Assembly (NCBI RefSeq): GCF_010645075.1
Contig: NZ_JAADZV010000004.1
Span: 1 to 64,000 of the forward strand
Direction of reading: 5' to 3'
Length of the DNA stretch: 64,000 nucleotides
Origin: Flavobacterium limi
Lineage (GTDB): Bacteria > Bacteroidota > Bacteroidia > Flavobacteriales > Flavobacteriaceae
Positions 19,101 through 26,424 of this stretch are shown here, piece by piece. Every line of letters begins with the position of its first letter. The first letter of the stretch is position 1. Made by a program: the position numbers and the translations under genes. The notes under the pieces were generated by a model. The model made no database searches. It was given only the letters and a program-made list of their open reading frames with translations, and was not told the DNA's origin.

Positions 19101-20004
19101 AGGTAGCCAAACAGGGATGATGGTAAGATATTATGATGCCAACAGTAATCCTTTGCCCAGTCCGCTTCCCAATCCTTTTTTAACCGTTACTCAGCAAATA
19201 AAAGCAGAAGTAATAAATACTATAAACCCAAGTTGTTCTGCAAGCATTTTAATTCCGTTTACAGTTAATCCTGTTCCAGATATATTACTAACGGGTACGG
19301 AACTAGTATGCAGTGACTTGCCTACTTTTACCAAAACAATCAATGCCGGGTTAACAGATGAATCCCAAAAGGCTAATTTTAAATATAGCTGGGCACTTAA
19401 CGATGCCCTTATTACCGATGAAAACCAATATTATTTAACCATTAATAAAGAAGGCATTTACAAAGTAACAGCTACAAATGATCAGGGATGTTCGAGGATA
19501 AGGGTAATAACGGTAAATGCATCCGATAAAGCAAAAGTAACAGTTGACATTATTGATTTATCATCTGAAAACAGGATTACTGTTTTGACAACTGGCACTG
19601 GAGATTATGTATTTTCTTTAGATGATGAATTTGGACAATACCAAACTGGAAATGTTTTTAATAATGTCCCTTCGGGAATTCATACTGTTTATGTAAAAGA
19701 TTTAAATGGCTGTGGTATTGTTGCAAATGAAGCTGCTGTGTTAGGAATTCCAAATTATTTTACACCTAATCAGGATGGATTCAATGATACCTGGAATATT
19801 AAGGGTATAAATTCCATTTCCAATTCGAAAACAATAATACAAATTTTCGATCGCTATGGGAAATTATTAAAAGAAATGAATGCCGCTGGAAATGGCTGGG
19901 ATGGTACTTACGCAGGCCATCAATTGCCTGCTTCAGATTATTGGTATAACATCCAACTTGAAGACGGCAGAAGTTTTAAAGGGCATTTTTCTTTAAAACG
20001 ATAA
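16198..20004 (+). CDS. T9SS type B cargo with PKD domain and gliding-motility-type C-terminus
   Basis: 1268 residues. Signal peptide 1-19 (ending SSFAQ). Residues 20-380 look like a beta-propeller (WIFGNKAGLDFNSG, LKFSPDGTKLISC). A PKD domain follows with WDFGDGTTSIDINPTHTY near residue 400. Six modules of about 85-95 residues then begin with a Cys-Asp and DG...F-D/N-L pattern (CDSDNDGLYTFDL, QCDDNSDGFSVFNL, HCDDNHDGFFAFD). The last about 85 residues are the CHU_C/type B sorting signal (NYFTPNQDGFNDTWNIKG, IFDRYGKLLKEM, DGTYAGHQLPASDYWY). Such proteins pass the outer membrane through the type IX system and attach to the cell surface. It opens a plus-strand run that continues through the lipoproteins to the pseudopilin genes. 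Confidence 0.88.
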   Translation: MKKNIFLILLFITFSSFAQGEANIWIFGNKAGLDFNSGSPVAITDGQMNTAEGCGTISNAAGQLLFYTDGIRVWNKNHQIMPNGKGLKGSSSGSQAALIVPKPESTNIYYIFTATALADPDGIQYSEVDLNLDGGLGNITAKKNIPLLTPACEKITVVKKNGTNNYWLVIHEYGNNNFLAYEISSSGLNLTPVISSIGATISNNINQTVGYLKFSPDGTKLISCNYQSIIELFDFDSATGKITNPRLVSNKVANYGAEFSPSGNIAYITTGDRDIFELLQFDLTAANIQATATQLYLANNIDHQVGALQLAVDRKIYTPIFDSHYISVINKPELLGTACDFQLDAIPLGTGLGQAGLPQFIQSYFVVGIDIENNCLGEATTFSLSGNQNITSADWDFGDGTTSIDINPTHTYLTEGNFTVSVTATGTNGTSTKTKEIVISKVPLATQPNNMSVCDSDNDGLYTFDLTTQDLSILNGQDPNLYKVKYFANNTLIASPTSYQNKIPYQEENIKAEVFNISNVSCNVYTSFIIDVNDSPSPSLSTQIPDLALCDNRSVGTDNDGRITFDLTQRATAILNGQLSSQFLISYYKDGGFTQLIPTPALYENTIPTETIFVKITNKDNPNCTANTSFRIKVLDMPVIPVTVDLKQCDDNSDGFSVFNLDEAISKITTNAINEKIAFFKTIIDAQNNTNPILNTSNYINTTVSNDMLYVRVSNINNCFKITKLNLLVSTTQIPHSFSKLFTQCDDEISGSNTDGIAIFNFSNVTNEVLSLFPSGQLLDITYYKNLEDALTEKNNITNISNYSNFGYPNSQKIYIRVDSRINNDCLGLGGYITLNVESIPIVKSVRKNHCDDNHDGFFAFDTSTIESRMLNGLTNVQVTYIDQNNNPLASPLPNPFVTNSQTIRVNVKNNSSTSCSYDTVIEFIVDDLPEAFPISKTMTTACDNESDPLLQDGKYPFDTTSFQNIILGSQTGMMVRYYDANSNPLPSPLPNPFLTVTQQIKAEVINTINPSCSASILIPFTVNPVPDILLTGTELVCSDLPTFTKTINAGLTDESQKANFKYSWALNDALITDENQYYLTINKEGIYKVTATNDQGCSRIRVITVNASDKAKVTVDIIDLSSENRITVLTTGTGDYVFSLDDEFGQYQTGNVFNNVPSGIHTVYVKDLNGCGIVANEAAVLGIPNYFTPNQDGFNDTWNIKGINSISNSKTIIQIFDRYGKLLKEMNAAGNGWDGTYAGHQLPASDYWYNIQLEDGRSFKGHFSLKR

Positions 20005-20049
20005 ACACAATTACTTTTATTACATTTACATCTTATTTATTTACCTACA

Positions 20050-20778
20050 ATGAAAAACATATTTACATCTCTAGTTCTACTTATATTTTTATCTTGCCAG
20101 ACCACCAAAATAAAAAATGACACTTATAAAATTGCTACTTCTTCACCGGAATTAGGCTCTATCGGGCAATCTCGAAAAAACACCAAACAGGAAAATAGTT
20201 TTGCTGTACGAACGCTTCCAAAACTCGAAAACAAAATCAGGATTACGATTGGCATTGTACCTTTTAATCGAAAATTAAATAAGGTTTATAAATCTAAAGC
20301 CAGATACAATCAGAACCAGACAAAAGTGGCGTATATAGACAGTCTTCCTAAAAAACCGGAATTGGTCACTATCAAAATACTAGACATAAACGGGCTGGTA
20401 AGCGAACTGAATGCAGCACATAACGAAGATGTCTTCCGTTTGTTAAGGGATACTGAAAACTCTAAAATTATAACTAGCATTGCAGTTAGTCTTTCAGTTG
20501 ATGAAATTACCAAAATAAGACAGTCTGATGCTTATTACCTGATTAATTCTCAGGAAAAAAAATATACGATTGCCCTTTATAAATCCGGCAAGAAAACTGA
20601 CGTTATTGATATTAATACCGAAAGTATCGTAGGATATCAAACCAGTAGATTTTGCTGGGCAACGAATCAAAAAAGACAATGGTACATCGCTGATATTGTT
20701 GAAGGAAGCACCAGTTGTAATGGAAATACCCAATCAAGTCTGGAGGATAAAAAAAGCAAAAGCCTTTTTGATATGTAA
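20050..20778 (+). CDS. Lipoprotein of unknown function
   Basis: 242 residues with a lipoprotein signal (MKNIFTSLVLLIFLSC, Cys16). The mature part is basic, with no domain that I recognise. The central region has an alpha/beta feel (KPELVTIKILDINGLVSELN, ITSIAVSLSVDEITKIRQ), and the end is Ser/Lys-rich with two or three cysteines (RFCWATNQKRQWYIAD, STSCNG). It follows the T9SS cargo by 45 bp and may be cotranscribed with it. Similar small lipoproteins often accompany surface cargo genes; no function can be claimed. Confidence 0.7.
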   Translation: MKNIFTSLVLLIFLSCQTTKIKNDTYKIATSSPELGSIGQSRKNTKQENSFAVRTLPKLENKIRITIGIVPFNRKLNKVYKSKARYNQNQTKVAYIDSLPKKPELVTIKILDINGLVSELNAAHNEDVFRLLRDTENSKIITSIAVSLSVDEITKIRQSDAYYLINSQEKKYTIALYKSGKKTDVIDINTESIVGYQTSRFCWATNQKRQWYIADIVEGSTSCNGNTQSSLEDKKSKSLFDM

Positions 20779-20848
20779 TCCTGTCTACAATTTTGTCTCT
20801 AATAAATTCTAATGATGAGCTACTGCTTCATCTTATATCTAAATCTAA

Positions 20849-21784
20849 ATGAATAAATATCACTTATATCCGTTTTTGTATTTCGCTTTGTTTTTATCCT
20901 TTATTTCATGTGAAGAAGTATTATTTGTAGAGGATATTTCAGACGAGGAAATTACTTTGATTACTCCTGCAAACAACAGTGTTTTATTTTCGACAGGTGT
21001 TTCATTTTCGTGGGATAAAGTTGAAAACGCAGATAAATACCACCTGCAGATTGCCAAACCCAATTTTACCAATCCAATCGAAATCGTTCTGGATACTTTG
21101 GTCTCTAAAAATTTATACAATCAACAACTCAACATTGGCAAATATGAATGGAGAATTAAAGCTGTAAATAGTGGTTATGAAACAGCTTATAAAACGTGGG
21201 CTTTTGAAATTTTAAACAATGATGATTTTCAAAACAACACCGTTGTACTTTTAACACCTAATAACAATCTCATTACAAAAAACACAGCTCAAAAGTTATC
21301 CTGGCAAAGTATCATTGGTGCAAGCGAATACCAGCTGCAAATATATGACAGCAATAACGAAATTGTTAAAGAAAACAGCGCTGCTACAACAAATTTTGAT
21401 TATACGTTTCCCGATGGAAATTTTACATGGAAAGTAAGGGCCAGCAACGGAAGCAAACAAACATTGTATGCCACCAGAATAATTCTGGTAGATACAAAAG
21501 TTCCTAATACTCCCACATTGTCAAATCCTGTTGACAAAAGCACTACAACTGCTACGAATATCAATTTTCAATTTAGCAGAACAGCTATAGCGGGAAGTAC
21601 AGAAAAGGACAGTATTTATGTCTATAGTGAAAGTGCCCTAACCAATCTTAAATTTAAGGATCAAGTTACCAGCCCTTATTCTAAAACCTTAACAGCCGGT
21701 TCTTATTATTGGTACGTACAAACTTTTGATCAGGCTGGGAATACAAGTGCAAAAAGTTCTGTATTTAGTTTTACTATTAATTGA
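20849..21784 (+). CDS. Lipoprotein with fibronectin-III-like repeats
   Basis: 311 residues; lipobox SFISC with Cys at about 21. Three Ig/FnIII-like beta-sandwich repeats follow, each starting with a TPANNS / TPNNNL / NPVDKS box, then FSWDKVENADKYHLQI or LSWQSIIGASEYQLQI, and ending with a Trp strand (YEWRIKAVNSG, FTWKVRASNG, YYWYVQTFDQAGN). This is a common extracellular scaffold in Flavobacteriaceae. It lies 71 bp after the previous lipoprotein and 57 bp before the GspC/PilP-like gene, so it may be a periplasmic or surface accessory of the secretion locus. The binding partner is unknown. Confidence 0.75.
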   Translation: MNKYHLYPFLYFALFLSFISCEEVLFVEDISDEEITLITPANNSVLFSTGVSFSWDKVENADKYHLQIAKPNFTNPIEIVLDTLVSKNLYNQQLNIGKYEWRIKAVNSGYETAYKTWAFEILNNDDFQNNTVVLLTPNNNLITKNTAQKLSWQSIIGASEYQLQIYDSNNEIVKENSAATTNFDYTFPDGNFTWKVRASNGSKQTLYATRIILVDTKVPNTPTLSNPVDKSTTTATNINFQFSRTAIAGSTEKDSIYVYSESALTNLKFKDQVTSPYSKTLTAGSYYWYVQTFDQAGNTSAKSSVFSFTIN

Positions 21785-21841
21785 CGATACCAACTTCTAA
21801 TTCAAAAATGAAGAAATCAAAGTAATCCTTAAGTACTATTA

Positions 21842-22324
21842 ATGAAAAATAAAAAAAACATATACATTTTACTCCCCATCGTATTATTGGTATGGGGTGG
21901 TGTTTTGTATCAGCTTTTTTCTTTTACTTCTGAAGATGAAGTTAATGTCGTAGAGAATCGTGAATTTGCCATTAAACCATTAAAAATAAAAGAAAGACAA
22001 ACTTTTGCTATTAATGTAAACTACAGAGATCCTTTTTTAGGTAAAATGTATGCTCCTGAAAAGGCGGTAAAAAAAACGCAGTCTTCAAAAGCAAACAAAA
22101 AGCCGAAACCTGAGGAAACAATAGTATGGCCAACAATTTTGTATAAAGGAATGATTTCTGATTCAAAAGATAAAAAGAAAGTTTTCATTCTTATCATTGA
22201 TGGAAAGAATTATTATATGAAAACCGGAGATACCCAAAATGAAGTTTTCCTAAAAGATGGGAATAAGGAATCTGTGTATGTCAAATACAAAGGAAACCTC
22301 AACCTTATAATGCTCGGAGATTGA
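21842..22324 (+). CDS. GspC/PilP-like inner-membrane linker protein (tentative)
   Basis: 160 residues with one N-terminal membrane helix (about 8-28), a flexible Lys-rich linker (KAVKKTQSSKANKKPKPEE) and a C-terminal beta domain (about 95-160: WPTILYKGMISDSKDKKK, then ILIIDGKNYYMKTGDT). The segment VNYRDPFLG resembles the RDPF box that precedes the homology-region domain of GspC and PilP, which joins the inner-membrane platform to the secretin. The topology, the strand pattern with a GD turn, and its place in front of pseudopilin and gspF genes support this, but similarity is weak. The stop codon overlaps the TTG start of the next gene. Confidence 0.55.
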   Translation: MKNKKNIYILLPIVLLVWGGVLYQLFSFTSEDEVNVVENREFAIKPLKIKERQTFAINVNYRDPFLGKMYAPEKAVKKTQSSKANKKPKPEETIVWPTILYKGMISDSKDKKKVFILIIDGKNYYMKTGDTQNEVFLKDGNKESVYVKYKGNLNLIMLGD

Positions 22325-23604
22325 AGCTGATCTTTAAAATTAAATCCGGCGCCTTACAGTTTACAGTGTTTATAGCTGTTTTGATAGCTTTGCTTCTGGC
22401 AGGGCTTATTTTGTTTGCCTACACTTTTATTTATATGAAAGAGCAGTCAAAAGGCGCTGTCGAAAATATTCAGCTGGCCGATATCGGAATGCATTATTTA
22501 CTGCAACAAAAAGAAATCAGTACTGATACTGCACAAATTGACTTCATCAAAAAAGAAAATCAAACTATACAAACCAACTTGTCACAATGGGGAATTTTTC
22601 AAAAAGGAATCACTGTTACCCAATTCCGAAAAAAGAAATTTATTAAAACCGCTCTCATAGGATCACTCCTAAATACAGAGGAATCCCCTACCCTATTTTT
22701 ACAGGAAACTCATAATGGCTTAACCGTTGTTGGAAATACTGCCATTCGGGGAAACGCTTACTTGCCAAAACAGGGTGTCAATTCAGGTTACATTGCCGGA
22801 AACAGTTATTACGGCTCTCAATTGATTTATGGCACTATCAAAAAAAGTACAGCAGAATTGCCAAAACCTGAAAAAACAGTTTTGGATATTGTACAATATT
22901 ATTTAAAAGAATACAAACTTTTAAATCATCAGGAATATATAAATTTAGACTCCGGTTCAAAAATCACTAATTCATTCAAGGATAAAACCAAAGGATATTA
23001 TTCTTTAAATCCAATTGTTCTGGAAAATAAAAGTATTTCCGGAAACATCATTATCAAATCTGAGATATCCATTAAAATCAAAAAATCTTCCTTGTTAAAA
23101 GATATTATTCTCATTGCGCCAACGATAGAAATTGAAGATGAAACTACCGGTAATTTTCAAGCCATAGCTTCAAAAAAAATTACTATGGGCAAAAAATGTA
23201 TCTTAAGCTATCCTTCTGCCCTGGTGCTTTTTCAGGATAATCAAAATAATCCGGATGAAACTTCGATTATTCCATTTGACAATCAGATTTTTATAGACTC
23301 CCAAAGTGTAATAAAGGGAACTGTCTCTTATATTCAGACAAAAGAAACCTCGGATTTTAAAACGCAGGTCATTTTAGAAAAAGATTCCAAAATAAAAGGT
23401 CAGGTATATTGCAATGGAAACTTCGAAATTAAAGGTACCGTTTCGGGCAGTGTTATGACAAAACAATTTTTGGCTAATCAGGCGGGGTCTATTTTTGTAA
23501 ATCATATCTATAACGCAACCATTGAAAATGAAAATGTTCCAACTGTGTACGGCGGAATACTTTTAGAACAAAATCCAAAAACTGTTTTGAAATGGCTGTA
23601 TTAA
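22321..23604 (+). CDS. Large pseudopilin-like protein with beta-helix C-terminus
   Basis: 427 residues from a TTG start whose bases overlap the preceding stop (TTGA), so coupled translation is likely. The N-terminus is prepilin-like: KIKS, then GALQFTVFIAVLIALLLAGL, a hydrophobic helix after a basic leader. It lacks the usual Glu at +5, as GspK-type tip pseudopilins do. The rest is mixed, with a C-terminal region of repeated short strands (SKIKGQVYCNGNFEIKGTVS, QIFIDSQSVIKGTVSYIQ) like bactofilin or polymer-forming beta-helices. It is larger than GspK (about 330 aa). A tip or minor pseudopilin is the best guess; a PilX-like protein is the alternative. The next gene starts inside its end (23592). 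Confidence 0.6.
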   Translation: MKLIFKIKSGALQFTVFIAVLIALLLAGLILFAYTFIYMKEQSKGAVENIQLADIGMHYLLQQKEISTDTAQIDFIKKENQTIQTNLSQWGIFQKGITVTQFRKKKFIKTALIGSLLNTEESPTLFLQETHNGLTVVGNTAIRGNAYLPKQGVNSGYIAGNSYYGSQLIYGTIKKSTAELPKPEKTVLDIVQYYLKEYKLLNHQEYINLDSGSKITNSFKDKTKGYYSLNPIVLENKSISGNIIIKSEISIKIKKSSLLKDIILIAPTIEIEDETTGNFQAIASKKITMGKKCILSYPSALVLFQDNQNNPDETSIIPFDNQIFIDSQSVIKGTVSYIQTKETSDFKTQVILEKDSKIKGQVYCNGNFEIKGTVSGSVMTKQFLANQAGSIFVNHIYNATIENENVPTVYGGILLEQNPKTVLKWLY

Positions 23605-23933
23605 AAAAAATAAAATCGGCTACCCTCATCGAAGCCCTGATTGCAACAGTATTGATTGTAATCATATTTATCGTTGCTAGCCTGGTTTTGAATAATCTGG
23701 TTTTAAATACTTTTTCGAAAAATACGCATTCTGTTGAAAACAGAATTAACGAACTGCAATACGAAATCCAAAACCAATTAATCAAAATTCCGTATCAGGA
23801 AAGTTTTAAAGGCTGGGAAATTAATATTGAATCTGAAACTGTTTCTTCTAATCAGATAATAACTATTTCGGCTGTTAACAGTATAACAAAAAAAGCAATT
23901 TCAAAACAACAAATATGGCCGCAGGAAAATTAA
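23592..23933 (+). CDS. Minor pseudopilin-like protein (GspI/PilV type)
   Basis: 113 residues starting inside the end of the previous gene (13-bp overlap). The leader MAVLKKIKS is followed by ATLIEALIATVLIVIIF with Glu at +5, the hydrophobic spine of a prepilin, and a short soluble domain. The TLIEALIA string is close to that of GspI/PilV minor pseudopilins. The residue before the predicted cleavage point is Ser. It would sit near the pseudopilus tip with the two flanking pseudopilin-like proteins. It overlaps the following gene by 19 bp. Confidence 0.75.
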   Translation: MAVLKKIKSATLIEALIATVLIVIIFIVASLVLNNLVLNTFSKNTHSVENRINELQYEIQNQLIKIPYQESFKGWEINIESETVSSNQIITISAVNSITKKAISKQQIWPQEN

Positions 23934-24391
23934 AATCGTTTACACTTTCAGAATTGATAGTGGTAATGATAATTACTGCTATTGTTGTCGGTATGGCATT
24001 TAGTGTGCTGCGTATCGTTCAAAAACAAATTCATAAAATCCAGTCTAATTTTGAAAGAACAAGCACTTTGACCTTATTTGAGCAAAAGCTTTGGCAGGAT
24101 TTTAATGAAACCCATGATGCCGTTTACTATAATGATACTCAATCGCTCGTTTTAATTTCTGAACTGGATACCATTGCATATTCTTTTCAGGAAAAATATA
24201 CGATGCGAAATCTGGACACTATTCACTTAGTAATAAACCCAAATAAAGTTTTTTTTAAAGGAAAAGAAGTCAGTACCGGTATAGTTGACGCTATTAGTCT
24301 GGATGCCAAAACTGAAATTCCCGATTATGAGATCTTTGTCTCTAAAAAAAATGATATAACCTTATTTATGAATCAGGACAATGGCTTTTAA
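23915..24391 (+). CDS. Minor pseudopilin-like protein (GspJ/PilW type)
   Basis: 158 residues. The leader MAAGKLKS precedes FTLSELIVVMIITAIVVGMA, a textbook prepilin helix with Phe at +1 and Glu at +5, but Ser at -1. The soluble part (about 35-158) includes FEQKLWQDFNETHDAVYYND, in the style of GspJ. It overlaps the preceding pseudopilin gene by 19 bp and the gspF gene by 11 bp, so all five genes from 21842 to 25517 are probably one transcript. Role: minor component of the pseudopilus tip complex. Confidence 0.78.
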   Translation: MAAGKLKSFTLSELIVVMIITAIVVGMAFSVLRIVQKQIHKIQSNFERTSTLTLFEQKLWQDFNETHDAVYYNDTQSLVLISELDTIAYSFQEKYTMRNLDTIHLVINPNKVFFKGKEVSTGIVDAISLDAKTEIPDYEIFVSKKNDITLFMNQDNGF

Positions 24392-25517
24392 AATAGAAAA
24401 TACCCCAAATAAAAAAACGGCTCAGTCTAATAAAACCAGCAGTATTGAAGAGCTGCTAAAAAAAGAAATAACTCTTTTTGGAGATTCTTTCAATAATAAA
24501 AAGAAACAGACCTTTTATCAGGAACTAGCCGTTTTACTGAAAGCAGGAGTGAGTTTTAAAGAAGGACTTTCTTTAATAATCGAATCGTTGAAGAAAACGA
24601 ATGATAAGGAACTGATGCAGACGATTCTAAATGATGTGGTGAACGGAAAACCCTTTTCAGAAGCGCTGCAAAGCTCAAAATCGTTTACCGAATATGAATA
24701 TTATTCCATTAAAATTGGGGAAGAAACAGGAACTACAGCTCAGGTATGTGCTGAATTAGGTCATTTTTTTGAACGCAAAAACGAGCAGAAACGAATTATT
24801 ATAGCAGCCCTAACCTACCCTTCTATTGTACTGAGTACCGCGGTTTTGGTGGTCATTTTTATGTTGAGTTATGTAGTCCCTATGTTTCAGGATATCTTCA
24901 AACAAAACAATATGGAATTACCATTTCTGACACAGGTAATTGTTAAGTTATCTGGCATAACTAAAACCTATGGGATTTACTTTTTACTAATCCTGATTAG
25001 TTTTATATTTTCAACCCAATTCTTCAAAGACAATCACAAATTTAAAAGGGCAACACATTACTTTTTAATCAAAATACCTGTTCTTGGGGCTTTTATGAAT
25101 AAGGTGTATCTGGCGCAATTTACACAAGCCGTAACACTCCTGACTACTGCAAAAGTTCCTTTGCTTAACAGTATCCAAATGGTAAAAAAAATGATTCAGT
25201 TTGTGCCTCTCCAGGATGCTTTGGTAAAAGTAGAAGAAAGCATCTTAAAAGGAAACAGTTTAAGCACGAGTTTAAAAAACACTCCTCTTTTTGATAATCG
25301 AATTATATCCCTCGTAAAAGTAGCAGAAGAAACCAATCAGACTGAATATGTCTTTAAACAGCTCAGCGAACAATACAATCAGGAAGTCGTGCAACAATCA
25401 AAAGTAATGACTACGGTTTTAGAACCGTTCATTATTCTTTTTGTTGGGGTTTTGGTTGCTGTTTTATTGGTTGCTATGTATTTACCTATGTTTCAACTGA
25501 GTAGTGCGATTAGTTGA
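24381..25517 (+). CDS. gspF: GspF/PilC-type inner-membrane platform protein
   Basis: 378 residues. Two GspF domains: the first at about 45-165 (FYQELAVLLKAGVSFKEGLS, SLKKTNDKELMQTILNDVVNGKPFSEAL) and the second at about 245-370 (FTQAVTLLTTAKVPLLNSI, ILKGNSLSTSL). Three membrane helices lie near 150-175, 200-215 and 350-370, as in the family. GspF binds the GspE ATPase at the inner membrane and transmits its rotation to the pseudopilus. Its partner ATPase is encoded 22 kb away at 669-2081 on the other strand, which links the two halves of the locus. It starts inside the previous gene and is followed by a terminator at 25635. Confidence 0.92.
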   Translation: MAFKIENTPNKKTAQSNKTSSIEELLKKEITLFGDSFNNKKKQTFYQELAVLLKAGVSFKEGLSLIIESLKKTNDKELMQTILNDVVNGKPFSEALQSSKSFTEYEYYSIKIGEETGTTAQVCAELGHFFERKNEQKRIIIAALTYPSIVLSTAVLVVIFMLSYVVPMFQDIFKQNNMELPFLTQVIVKLSGITKTYGIYFLLILISFIFSTQFFKDNHKFKRATHYFLIKIPVLGAFMNKVYLAQFTQAVTLLTTAKVPLLNSIQMVKKMIQFVPLQDALVKVEESILKGNSLSTSLKNTPLFDNRIISLVKVAEETNQTEYVFKQLSEQYNQEVVQQSKVMTTVLEPFIILFVGVLVAVLLVAMYLPMFQLSSAIS

Positions 25518-25634
25518 AATAAAATTTATTAATCATTTTTTTAAGGTAATGTATCAGATGTGTTGGTGGTTAATTATTGCATCTAACATTTACAGAAAAT
25601 CAGATATTTATAGTAATATCGCATAAAAATTAAG

Positions 25635-25660
25635 ACAGCCCTCGGGCTGTTTTTTATTTT
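25635..25660 (+). terminator. Rho-independent terminator after gspF
   Basis: Stem ACAGCC / GGCTGT, loop CTCG, then TTTTTATTTT. It could close the gspF transcript and also shield the transposase gene from readthrough. Confidence 0.8.
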
Positions 25661-25682
25661 ATAATGCCTTAAATCAAAAAAA

Positions 25683-26360
25683 ATGGAGTCAAACCAGACT
25701 AGGTGTTGCAGATGTGTTGGTGATATTCGAAAGATGATAAAATATGGAAAAACCAAGTCTGGTAATCAAAGATATATTTGCAGAGCATGCGGGAAAACTA
25801 GAGTTGAAAATTATACATATCTGGCTTATAAGGCAGAGATAAACCAGAATATTATCCAATTAACCAAAGAAGGTTTAGGGATAAGAAGCACGGCAAGAAT
25901 ATTAAAAATATCAACGACAACACTATTGAAAAGAATCATCTTAATTGCCAGAAACATCGTTAAGCCGATTATCAGTAGAGGCAAAACGTATGAAGTTGAT
26001 GAGCTGTGCACTTATATCAGACACAAGAAAAATTATATCTGGCTGGTTTATGCATTGGAAAAGAATTCTAAAACTGTTGTAAGTTTTAACGTTGGAAAAC
26101 GAACAAATAAAACTCTGAACCGTGTTTTGGAAACTCTGAAATTATCGGAAGCAAAAAAGATATTTACAGACAAATTGAAAAATTATCGATATCTGCTTGA
26201 TGAGGAGACGCATTCTGTAAAGCGTTTTGGAACAAACCATATTGAAAGAAAGAATTTGACGCTCAGAACCCATCTGAAAAGATTAAATCGACGGACAATT
26301 TGCTTCAGTAAAAGTTTAGTAATTTTTACAGCAGTTTTAAAGATTTACTTTTGGATTTGA
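25683..26360 (+). CDS. IS1-family transposase, intact
   Basis: 225 residues in one frame, unlike classical IS1, which needs a frameshift between InsA and InsB. The N-terminus carries a zinc finger (CCRC ... GNQRYICRACGKT) and a helix-turn-helix region (GLGIRSTARILKISTTTLL). The catalytic DDE set is visible: Asp in YEVDELCTYI (about residue 105), Asp in IFTDKLKNY (about 162) and Glu in HIERKNLTLRTHLKRLNRRT (about 190), followed by the IS1 signature CFSKS. The element lies between gspF and a truncated RHS fragment and may have brought or broken that fragment. A second, mutated copy is at 27940. Confidence 0.93.
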   Translation: MESNQTRCCRCVGDIRKMIKYGKTKSGNQRYICRACGKTRVENYTYLAYKAEINQNIIQLTKEGLGIRSTARILKISTTTLLKRIILIARNIVKPIISRGKTYEVDELCTYIRHKKNYIWLVYALEKNSKTVVSFNVGKRTNKTLNRVLETLKLSEAKKIFTDKLKNYRYLLDEETHSVKRFGTNHIERKNLTLRTHLKRLNRRTICFSKSLVIFTAVLKIYFWI

Positions 26361-26424
26361 ATGATAAAACAGTAAGTTTATCCTGCAAATCACGTTCTTA
26401 AAAATTATTGTATTTAATAGGTAA

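Larger units (their letters stand above)
25545..26360 (+). mobile_element. IS1-family element (right end not found)
   Basis: The transposase gene is preceded by a 23-bp sequence beginning ggtaatgtatcagatg (25545-25567). The same 23 bp lie 135 bp before the broken transposase copy at 27940, against 138 bp here. IS1 termini begin with a similar GGTGATG, so this may be the left terminal repeat. No inverted copy was found downstream, so the right end is undefined. Confidence 0.55.
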
